From positions 1-6,841 of the forward strand of contig CAIYQV010000007.1 in the NCBI GenBank assembly GCA_903928365.1: a stretch of 6,841 nt of DNA, in the 5' to 3' direction. The position numbers were made by a program, and so were the translations under genes. Of the stretch, positions 1 through 5,542 are shown piece by piece. The notes under the pieces were generated by a model that was not told where the DNA came from, made no database searches, and worked only from the letters and a program-made list of their open reading frames with translations. The stretch comes from an uncultured Flavobacteriia bacterium (GTDB taxonomy: Bacteria; Bacteroidota; Bacteroidia; Flavobacteriales_D; Crocinitomicaceae). Numbering within the stretch: position 1 is the first letter of the stretch; every line of letters begins with the position of its first letter.

Positions 1-1
1 A

Positions 2-313
2 CTTTCTGAATTAGCCGAATTCCCTATGACACCTGAAGTCGGACCTGAATTCGTAACAGGAAGTACGCGTATGAAATCTGGTACTGCTCAAAAGTTAGTG
101 CTCAACATGATCTCGACCTCACTGATGATCCGATTGGGCCGTGTCAAAGGAAATAAAATGGTAGACATGCAATTGAGTAATAACAAACTCGTTGACCGTG
201 GTGTAAAAATGATCATGGATGAAACAGGCATTCCCTATGAACAGGCAGAAGAGCTGTTGTCTGTTTATGGTTCAGTACGGAAAGCTGTAGATTATTATCA
301 AGGCCATCACTGA
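2..313 (+). CDS. murQ: N-acetylmuramic acid 6-phosphate etherase, C-terminal part (5' end outside window)
   Basis: MurQ cleaves the lactyl ether of N-acetylmuramic acid 6-phosphate to give N-acetylglucosamine 6-phosphate and D-lactate, a cytoplasmic step in recycling peptidoglycan sugars. The reading frame is open from the window edge, and 103 residues are visible out of a usual total of about 270-300. The first part carries the family signature VGPEFVTGSTRMKSGTAQK, followed by LNMISTSLMIRLGRV and GNKMVDMQ, which form the end of the SIS sugar-phosphate isomerase fold. A helical C-terminal tail follows (EQAEELL...VRKAVDYY), typical of the family. The stop overlaps the next start codon (TGATG), which suggests translational coupling with the DUF983 gene. 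An internal ATG at 26 is not the true start, because conserved MurQ sequence continues upstream of it. The identification is firm; the missing 5' half cannot be assessed. Confidence 0.93.
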   Translation, partial: LSELAEFPMTPEVGPEFVTGSTRMKSGTAQKLVLNMISTSLMIRLGRVKGNKMVDMQLSNNKLVDRGVKMIMDETGIPYEQAEELLSVYGSVRKAVDYYQGHH

Positions 314-678
314 TGTCCGTTTCCGCCTCTAAAAGAACATTTATTGTAGACCTGTTTCAGGAGCGTTGTCCTAAATGCAGAGAAGGTTTCGTCTTTAAAC
401 AGGATGTTAGTTTGTTTCAATTACCTGTCATGAACGACCAATGCGAGAAGTGCAACTACCATTTTGACAGAGAGCCCGGATATTTTTTAGGCGCTATGTA
501 TCTTTCCTACGGATTCGCTGTGTTACAAGGAATCATCACCTATTTTTTATGTGTAGCTATTTATCCATCTATCAGTGTTTTCTGGAGCATATTATGGGTA
601 ATGCTGGTCATTCTGATTTGTGGACGAAAGAATTATAAATTGTCACGTATTCTTTATATCTACATTTTCCCCTGGTGA
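313..678 (+). CDS. DUF983 family small membrane protein
   Basis: This is a 121-residue protein of the DUF983 family, whose function is unknown. Two CxxC pairs (C19/C22 and C44/C47) near the N-terminus look like a small zinc-ribbon knuckle facing the cytoplasm. They are followed by the family's hallmark EPGYFLGAMYLSYG at 54-67 and by two hydrophobic segments at about 63-85 and 88-104, predicted to span the inner membrane. The basic, aromatic C-terminus (KNYKLSRILYIYIFPW) also fits the family. The length is normal. The start codon overlaps the murQ stop by one base, so the gene is probably co-transcribed and translationally coupled with murQ. The zinc binding is inferred from the cysteine pattern. 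The sequence gives no direct link to peptidoglycan recycling. Confidence 0.85.
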   Translation: MSVSASKRTFIVDLFQERCPKCREGFVFKQDVSLFQLPVMNDQCEKCNYHFDREPGYFLGAMYLSYGFAVLQGIITYFLCVAIYPSISVFWSILWVMLVILICGRKNYKLSRILYIYIFPW

Positions 679-790
679 CATTGTAATTTCCTGCATTACG
701 CTATATACGATCGCTGGTTTGAAATTTAAATCAGACCATTTTATGCATTAATGAATTAAATTCTTTTCAACTTACCTGGACTGCAGCGTC

Positions 791-823
791 TTGAAGAAAG
801 ACCAAGAAAACTCTCTATTTTTG
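791..823 (+). promoter_or_regulatory. Candidate Bacteroidota-type promoter of the pseudouridine synthase gene
   Basis: TATTTTTG at 816-823 is a full match to the Bacteroidota -7 consensus TAnnTTTG. A TTG at 791-793 lies 22 bases upstream, within the spacing range reported for the -33 element in this phylum. Transcription would begin around 828-832, leaving only a few bases before the ATG at 837, so the 5' leader would be very short. The rest of the 679-836 gap shows no strong hairpin or T-tract. The assignment is by pattern only. Confidence 0.5.
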
Positions 824-836
824 CATTCAACAGACT

Positions 837-2513
837 ATGGAGCACTTTTTAAACAAGTTCAAATCATCCATCTCGGAAATTCCGCTTCCGGAGAAGTTCA
901 CGTTCCCATTCTATTATGAGCCTCACCCTTTAGCAGAGTTAGCAGCGAACGAGTTAAAAAGCTACCTCACTGAACAGACCGAACTCGAACATAATTTTGG
1001 TCTCGATGAAACCCAGCAAGGACTGATTATCGGTAAAATGTTTGGAGTACTCGTAGTCATGAATGAAGAGAACGAAATTGGCTACCTTCAGGCTTTCTCA
1101 GGTAAATTAGGTGGGAAAAACCACCACCAGGGATTCGTTCCGCCTGTTTTTGACATGTTGACCGAAGACGGATTCTTCCGGACCGAAGAAAAAAAACTGA
1201 CTCAATTGAATGAACTCATCGAGCAGATGGAACAAGACCCGCAACTCGTTGAACTCCAAAAGCAATTAAACGAAGTCAAAAAAACGTTTGAAGACAAAAT
1301 CGCGCATACAAAATTCAAAATCAAACAGAATAAAGCGGAGCGAAAAACAGAACGAGAGCAAATTTACAGCGAATACAAAGAATCTGAACTTGAGGCCCAG
1401 CTTGAAAATCTACGAAAACAATCGATCAGAGAACAGTATTACCTGAAGGAACTGAACGCTGAATACAAAACAGCATTCCAAACGATCAGTGAGCTTTTGG
1501 CAGACAAGGAGAATGGGATCCAGATGTTAAAAGAAGAACGAAAACAACGGTCCTCCAAACTCCAGAGTCAATTATTCGAAAGTTATTCATTCTTAAATGC
1601 ATTCGGAGAATCCAAAAATTTGCGGGACATTTTTATTCAAACCACTGACGGTCAAATTCCTTCCGGCGCTGGTGAATGTGCTGCTCCAAAACTTCTGCAA
1701 TATGCTTTTCAAAATGGACTCAAACCTATCGCACTTGGAGAATTCTGGTGGGGAACTCCTCCACCTTCGGAGGTACGTGTTCATGGACAATTCTACCCTG
1801 CTTGTCGCGGCAAATGCGAACCTATTCTCGGTCATATGCTGGAAGGAATGGAGGTTGATCCCAATCCTATGCTCGACAATCCCGCAGCGAACAAAGAACT
1901 GACGATTATCTACGAAGACGACACTATTTTGCTCATTAACAAACCCGCTGAATTCCTTTCAGTACCGGGAAGAAGAATTTCAGATTCCGTTTACACTCGG
2001 ATCAAACAGCAATATCCTTCGGCCGACGGTCCACTGGTTGTGCATCGTCTGGACATGTCCACATCGGGATTGATGATCATTGCCAAAACACTGAAAGCGT
2101 ATCATCACCTGCAACACCAATTTATCAAACGCACAGTAAATAAGCGATATGTAGCCCTGCTCAATGGGATGATCGAACATGATGAAGGAATCATTGAATT
2201 ACCAATGCGAGTGGACCTGGATGATCGTCCGAGGCAAGTCGTTTGTTTTGAACATGGCAAACATGCACGTACACGCTGGAAAAAAGTGAGTGAATCAGAA
2301 AATCAAACCCGAGTCCATTTTTATCCGGAAACAGGACGTACGCACCAATTGCGCTTGCATGCTGCCCATCAAGACGGGTTAAATTGCCCAATTAAAGGAG
2401 ATGATCTGTATGGTCAAAAGTCTGACCGCTTGTACTTACATGCAGAGGAAATTGAATTCACCCACCCAACAACAAAAAAAAGGTGCAGCTATTTTGTTGC
2501 CGCACCTTTCTAA
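837..2513 (+). CDS. rluA: RluA-type RNA pseudouridine synthase with long N-terminal extension
   Basis: The enzyme converts uridine to pseudouridine in RNA. The catalytic domain spans about 353-558 and contains the RluA signature HRLDMSTSG, with the catalytic aspartate at D406. It also has VPGR (376-379), RPRQVVCFEHGK (464-475), ETGRTHQLRLH (498-508) and LYLHAEE near the end. The VPGR and RPRQVVCFE blocks resemble E. coli RluA, which modifies 23S rRNA and tRNA, more than RluB/C/D, but the substrate here is unproven. At 558 residues the protein is more than twice the length of E. coli RluA (219). The extra N-terminal 350 residues comprise a conserved start (about 25-115), a charged coiled coil (about 115-245) and a module at 277-338 with C281, C323 and C327. 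Long forms of this kind occur in Bacteroidota and Vibrio. The ATG at 837 gives the conserved N-terminus and sits just after a promoter match. The last codons overlap a terminator serving the opposite strand. Confidence 0.9.
   Translation: MEHFLNKFKSSISEIPLPEKFTFPFYYEPHPLAELAANELKSYLTEQTELEHNFGLDETQQGLIIGKMFGVLVVMNEENEIGYLQAFSGKLGGKNHHQGFVPPVFDMLTEDGFFRTEEKKLTQLNELIEQMEQDPQLVELQKQLNEVKKTFEDKIAHTKFKIKQNKAERKTEREQIYSEYKESELEAQLENLRKQSIREQYYLKELNAEYKTAFQTISELLADKENGIQMLKEERKQRSSKLQSQLFESYSFLNAFGESKNLRDIFIQTTDGQIPSGAGECAAPKLLQYAFQNGLKPIALGEFWWGTPPPSEVRVHGQFYPACRGKCEPILGHMLEGMEVDPNPMLDNPAANKELTIIYEDDTILLINKPAEFLSVPGRRISDSVYTRIKQQYPSADGPLVVHRLDMSTSGLMIIAKTLKAYHHLQHQFIKRTVNKRYVALLNGMIEHDEGIIELPMRVDLDDRPRQVVCFEHGKHARTRWKKVSESENQTRVHFYPETGRTHQLRLHAAHQDGLNCPIKGDDLYGQKSDRLYLHAEEIEFTHPTTKKRCSYFVAAPF
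2474..2509 (-). terminator. Intrinsic terminator for the minus-strand NIDO/T9SS gene
   Basis: Read on the minus strand, an 8-bp stem (AAAGGTGC/GCACCTTT, arms 2502-2509 and 2479-2486) is extended inward by two pairs after one mismatch, closes a 9-base loop and runs into eight consecutive T (2481-2474). It begins 24 bases past the stop of the gene at 2533-4002. On the plus strand the same hairpin is followed only by TTTCTAAAAATAG, so it should terminate mainly minus-strand transcripts. It lies entirely inside the 3' end of the pseudouridine synthase coding region. Confidence 0.75.
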
Positions 2514-2532
2514 AAATAGCGTTGTTTTCTTA

Positions 2533-4002
2533 TTAATTCTTTACCACTTTCATTTGTAATACATTTCCTGTCTCATCTGTAAGATGCATGAGATACGTTC
2601 CTGCTTCACATGAAGCCAATGAAAGTGTGCCTGAAGATATTTCACCACTCAAGATGGTTTTCCCACTTAAATCATATAAGACATAAGAAACCAAACCTTC
2701 GGTCTCAATATGCAATTTATCTTGTGTGGGATTTGGATAGATACGAGCTTTCATGGATTGTTCATTTACACCCATAGCTGCGTCATAATTCACTCTGAAA
2801 TATTGTGTGGTTGTGCTTGATGCTGCTGGTATACCAAAATCTTGGACAGTAACTTCTACAGCATAGACACCCGGTGACAAGCTATTTGCATTGAATACAC
2901 AAGTGTATTGTTCAAACTCAGGGCTCGAATTCACCAAAGTGTAAGTAAACGCTGAAGGCGCATTACAAATGATAGTAGTACTCATACCCTGTCCTATTTC
3001 AGGCGCATAAGCAGTGACCGCAAATTCAAATTGTTCAGCCAATGACTTTATCAATGTATCGCCTGTATACACATCAATGGTATCACAGATGGCACTACTC
3101 ACCACTACAGGTGGAGTATTCGAGGCAGCAGCACCTGCTACATTAAAATAAATTTCTTGACCATCCAGAAAATCAACTTCATCCGTTGCGCCATAAGGTC
3201 CATCAAAGGATACGCCTGTCGAATCAAATTGACCTACCTGAAAATAATCCACACCATTACCAATATTCACACCTACTGTAGCGGGGTAACCACCGAAACC
3301 TCCAACCCCCATAGAAGCATCTCCTGTTGTCCATTGCATATCACCGTAACAGAATGAAACATTGTTACCAGCCGGCACTAAAGAATCTGAACCGTTGGAA
3401 ATAATAAGCTGAAAGGTAGAAACGAGATCAACGTGATTACTGAAGTATCCTACATGATCCCATATCACCACCAATGCTGATGGGGTCACTTTGTACCAAA
3501 CATTGCCGCCATCACCCGTACTAATGTAGTTTCCGAGGCTATCAATAGTGTAAGATCCTCTTGTATCAACATCACCCCAAAATGGCGCAATCATGTTGTA
3601 GGCAGAATCCGGAAAAGCATTTGGCGTAAATGTGTAATAGGGCGCCAGAAAAGAAACATTTCCATTATTGTTGATGATCACAGAATCATATTGATTTCCA
3701 TAAAAATCAAAGGCAAAAGGAAGACTTATCGAACCTGAAGAACCATCGTCATTAGGTAACATTGCTAAAGTAAAGGTACTATCCAGCGGTACCAAACAAT
3801 TGCATACGTCATTTTTGACTGTTCCACCTGAATAATGAACCGTTTGCATCATTTGGTTATCTGTAAACCGATACTTCACTGAAGGATCCAATAATCCATT
3901 GGATTTTAACTCATCATAATCATGGTGAGTCAATTCAATTGTTTCCTGAGCAAATGAAGAAAATGTCAGAAGCGTCATCAAAATAAGTGGTAGCTTTTTC
4001 AT
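2533..4002 (-). CDS. Secreted NIDO-domain protein with T9SS type A C-terminal sorting domain
   Basis: This 489-residue protein is exported in two steps. A Sec signal peptide (MKK, hydrophobic stretch LPLILMTLLTF, likely cleavage after SFA at residue 18) takes it to the periplasm. A C-terminal sorting domain (about 419-489, starting RIYPNPTQDKLHIE, with YDLSGKTI and GTYLMHL) would send it through the type IX system to the surface or medium. Residues about 92-288 match the nidogen-like (NIDO) pattern: NNNGNVSF, APFWGDVDTRG, NVWYKV, VVIWDHVGYF, TFQLIISNG, NNVSFCYGDMQWTTG and DFLDGQEIYFNV. A beta-rich segment at about 296-406 lies between this and the sorting domain. Such proteins are thought to act in adhesion or surface structures, but no enzymatic motif is visible and the role is unknown. 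The gene is divergent from the ars operon and convergent with the pseudouridine synthase (19-base gap). A TATTTTTTG at 4044-4036 on the minus strand is one base longer than the promoter consensus and has no clear -33 partner. Confidence 0.88.
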   Translation of the reverse strand: MKKLPLILMTLLTFSSFAQETIELTHHDYDELKSNGLLDPSVKYRFTDNQMMQTVHYSGGTVKNDVCNCLVPLDSTFTLAMLPNDDGSSGSISLPFAFDFYGNQYDSVIINNNGNVSFLAPYYTFTPNAFPDSAYNMIAPFWGDVDTRGSYTIDSLGNYISTGDGGNVWYKVTPSALVVIWDHVGYFSNHVDLVSTFQLIISNGSDSLVPAGNNVSFCYGDMQWTTGDASMGVGGFGGYPATVGVNIGNGVDYFQVGQFDSTGVSFDGPYGATDEVDFLDGQEIYFNVAGAAASNTPPVVVSSAICDTIDVYTGDTLIKSLAEQFEFAVTAYAPEIGQGMSTTIICNAPSAFTYTLVNSSPEFEQYTCVFNANSLSPGVYAVEVTVQDFGIPAASSTTTQYFRVNYDAAMGVNEQSMKARIYPNPTQDKLHIETEGLVSYVLYDLSGKTILSGEISSGTLSLASCEAGTYLMHLTDETGNVLQMKVVKN

Positions 4003-4050
4003 GGTTTGTGCGTTTTAAACTCAGACGTTAATTTACAAAAAATAGTTGCC

Positions 4051-4072
4051 TTGATCAAAATTATTTGATTAA
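4051..4072. repeat. 22-bp imperfect palindrome in the divergent ars/NIDO spacer
   Basis: Arms TTGATCAAA (4051-4059) and TTTGATTAA (4064-4072) pair at eight of nine positions around a four-base centre. The left arm also contains a perfect 8-bp palindrome, TTGATCAA. It abuts the ArsR-type palindrome with one base between them. It could be an additional regulator site or could simply reflect AT-rich promoter sequence. Confidence 0.4.
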
Positions 4073-4085
4073 CATCGTAATATTG
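4051..4085 (+). promoter_or_regulatory. Candidate ars operon promoter
   Basis: TAATATTG at 4078-4085 differs from the Bacteroidota -7 consensus TAnnTTTG at one position. A TTG at 4051-4053 could serve as the -33 element, but the 24-base spacer is one base or so longer than usual. The -7 element lies inside the palindrome at 4074-4089, so a bound repressor would block the polymerase. The predicted start of transcription is about 4090-4095, giving a leader of roughly ten bases. The alternative TATCTTTC at 4091-4098 would put the transcription start inside the gene and is less likely. Confidence 0.4.
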
Positions 4086-4089
4086 CGAT
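4074..4089. promoter_or_regulatory. Probable ArsR operator
   Basis: The 16-bp sequence ATCGTAATATTGCGAT is an inverted repeat matching at seven of eight base pairs, with its axis between 4081 and 4082. It ends 12 bases before the arsR start and overlaps the candidate -7 element. Dimeric ArsR-family winged-helix repressors bind palindromes placed over their own promoter, and arsenite binding releases them. Size, symmetry and location all fit an autoregulatory operator. The site is 72 bases from the start of the divergent NIDO gene, so an effect on that gene is possible but not shown. Confidence 0.65.
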
Positions 4090-4101
4090 ATATCTTTCTT
4101 T

Positions 4102-4428
4102 ATGGGCATTACCAAATCAACCGAATTCACCACTGAACAAAACAAAAAGTCTCTAGTATTCAAGGCTTTGGGACATCCGGCGCGCATTGCGATCATTGAA
4201 CACATTCTTTCTGTCAACACATGTATATGTAATGACCTGGTAGGTGTACTCCCACTTTCTCAAGCAACAATTTCTCAACACTTGAGGGAACTTAAGGAGG
4301 CAAACATTATCAAGGGATCGATCGAAGGAAATTCTATCTGCTATTGCCTGAACATAGAAACCTTATCAAGTATACGAAATGTGTTAGATCATTTTATTTC
4401 CAACAGCGACAGGATACCTTGTTGTTAA
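4102..4428 (+). CDS. arsR: ArsR-family arsenite-responsive repressor
   Basis: This is a 108-residue winged-helix repressor of the ArsR/SmtB family. FKALGHPARIAIIEHI (20-35) is the usual opening of the fold. The helix-turn-helix includes CICNDLVGVLPLSQATISQHLRELK, about 41-65, with the recognition helix at about 53-64. KGSIEGNSICYCLN (71-84) forms the wing. C41 and C43 (TCICND) sit where E. coli ArsR has C32 and C34 of its arsenite site. The third E. coli cysteine (C37) is replaced by V46, so another thiol must complete the site if it is three-coordinate. C80, C82 and the terminal pair C107-C108 are available. The length is normal and no other start is plausible. It is the first gene of the operon, followed 11 bases later by the DUF6428 gene, and is probably autoregulated through the palindrome at 4074-4089. 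Confidence 0.92.
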   Translation: MGITKSTEFTTEQNKKSLVFKALGHPARIAIIEHILSVNTCICNDLVGVLPLSQATISQHLRELKEANIIKGSIEGNSICYCLNIETLSSIRNVLDHFISNSDRIPCC

Positions 4429-4439
4429 AATTTAGCCTT

Positions 4440-4910
4440 ATGAGACTTTCAGAATTCAAACAAGCACTTCGACAATTAGAAGAACTACAATTTAATTTAC
4501 CTGACGGGACAACAGTTCCATCTCACTTTCACATCACCGAGGTGGGTTTACTTACCCGTAATTTCATCGATTGTGGCGGAAAATTAAGGGAGGAAAAAAA
4601 GATCAATCTGCAATTATGGTATACAGATGATACTGAACACCGACTTGAACCAGCTAAACTTGCGAGGATCGTTGAACAAAGTGAAAACCTCATAGATCTA
4701 GGTGACCATGAAATCGAAGTAGAGTACCAACTGGACACGATCGGTAAATTTGGTGTGGAATTCAAGCAATATGAATTTCAATTAATACCAACACAAACGG
4801 CATGTCTGGCGGAGGATCAATGTGGCATTCCGGCAAGTAAACCAAAACTAAACCTTCGTGAGATAAGTTCTGCTAGCAACTGTTGCACTCCTGGTACCAA
4901 ATGCTGTTAA
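4440..4910 (+). CDS. DUF6428 family protein of the arsenic operon
   Basis: This 156-residue protein matches the DUF6428 family as I recall it from Bacteroidota arsenic operons; its function is not established. The conserved body includes LPDGTTVPSHFHITEVG (20-36), NFIDCGG (41-47), NLQLWYTDDTEHRLEP (56-71), EIEVEYQLDTIGKFG (91-105) and TACLAEDQCGIP (120-131). It has seven cysteines: C45, C122, C128, C148, C149, C155 and C156. The last four form CC-x5-CC at the very end (NCCTPGTKCC). No signal peptide or membrane segment is seen, so it should be cytoplasmic. The ATG at 4440 (MRLSEFKQAL) is chosen over one at 4344 because the extra 32 codons lie in the arsR coding region and look like out-of-frame sequence. 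It sits between arsR and the arsenate reductase gene, with gaps of 11 and 2 bases. Thiol-based metalloid binding is an inference from the cysteines. Confidence 0.85.
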   Translation: MRLSEFKQALRQLEELQFNLPDGTTVPSHFHITEVGLLTRNFIDCGGKLREEKKINLQLWYTDDTEHRLEPAKLARIVEQSENLIDLGDHEIEVEYQLDTIGKFGVEFKQYEFQLIPTQTACLAEDQCGIPASKPKLNLREISSASNCCTPGTKCC

Positions 4911-4912
4911 TA

Positions 4913-5539
4913 ATGAATCACATGTTAGATAGGATTAAAAATCAATGCGACTTTCTAGTCACCCAATTCGATGACATTCCTGAATCTAGAAAAGAGATCC
5001 TCCAACGAATTGCTAAATACATACAGGAAAAAAATACCAATAACCAAGAAATTCGACTCGTTTATGTCTGTACGCACAATTCGAGAAGAAGTCATTTCGG
5101 AAGAGTTTGGGGAAAAGTGGCCGCATCCTATTACGGCATCGAAAACGTAAAAACATTCAGTGCGGGTACTGAAGCTACTGCGATGCATCCAAATACGGTA
5201 AAAGCACTGGAATCAATCGGGTTCAACATTGACCAACTGGATCAGTCAGTAAATCCAGTTTACGCGATTTCTTACCGTGATGAAGAAGAAGCTTTGCGAT
5301 GCTTTTCAAAGACCATAGATCATCCTATTGTTCCAAAGGATCATTTTGCTGCCATAATGACTTGTGCTGAGGCAGAGGAAAATTGCCCCTTTGTTCCCGG
5401 AGCTGAATTGCGAATCAGTACAACCTACGAGGACCCCAAAGCTTTTGACGACACCATTCAACAAGACGAAAAATACATTGAACGTTCATTGCAGATCGCA
5501 CGTGACAATCTATATCTTTTCTCATTGATCAAGAATTAA
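4913..5539 (+). CDS. arsC: ArsC-like arsenate reductase of the low-molecular-weight phosphatase family
   Basis: The predicted role is cytoplasmic reduction of arsenate to arsenite before export. The phosphatase loop CTHNSRRS holds the nucleophile C53 and R59 (C-x5-R). CAEAEENCP supplies C151 and C158, seven residues apart, as in the C82/C89 pair of Staphylococcus aureus ArsC, and EDP (D174) fits the catalytic aspartate loop. All three cysteines of the thioredoxin-coupled relay are thus present. At 208 residues it is longer than classical ArsC (about 130). An N-terminal helical stretch of about 45 residues precedes the loop, and an inserted segment at about 113-143 (NPVYAISYRDEEEALRC...) precedes the second cysteine. 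These features are shared by Bacteroidota members often annotated only as protein-tyrosine-phosphatases. The start at 4913 leaves a 2-base gap. Starts at 4922 or, overlapping the previous gene, at 4883 or 4901 are possible. The gene lies directly before acr3. Confidence 0.85.
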   Translation: MNHMLDRIKNQCDFLVTQFDDIPESRKEILQRIAKYIQEKNTNNQEIRLVYVCTHNSRRSHFGRVWGKVAASYYGIENVKTFSAGTEATAMHPNTVKALESIGFNIDQLDQSVNPVYAISYRDEEEALRCFSKTIDHPIVPKDHFAAIMTCAEAEENCPFVPGAELRISTTYEDPKAFDDTIQQDEKYIERSLQIARDNLYLFSLIKN

Positions 5540-5542
5540 GCT

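Noticed and set aside
683..699. Weak hairpin GTAAT/ATTAC after the DUF983 gene
   Set aside because: It has only five AT-rich pairs and no T-tract, so it is expected by chance.
1593..2391. Several open frames of 60-101 codons on both strands inside the pseudouridine synthase gene
   Set aside because: They are shadows of a well-supported coding frame, with no recognisable domains or promoter signals.
4036..4044. TATTTTTTG on the minus strand as the NIDO gene promoter
   Set aside because: It has one base too many between TA and TTTG, and no TTG lies at the proper distance upstream. It is too weak to list as a feature.
3999..4220. A 73-codon minus-strand frame across the divergent spacer and the start of arsR
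   Set aside because: It covers the operator and the arsR N-terminus in antisense and has no recognisable product.
4344..4439. Upstream ATG at 4344 as the start of the DUF6428 protein
   Set aside because: It would add 32 residues lying almost wholly in the arsR coding region, with no family resemblance. The ATG at 4440 gives the recognised N-terminus MRLSEFKQAL.
4883..4912. Start codons at 4883 and 4901 for the ArsC-like protein
   Set aside because: The extra residues MHSWYQMLLI overlap the Cys-rich end of the previous gene in another frame and do not look like the family N-terminus. A start at 4913 (or 4922) is simpler.
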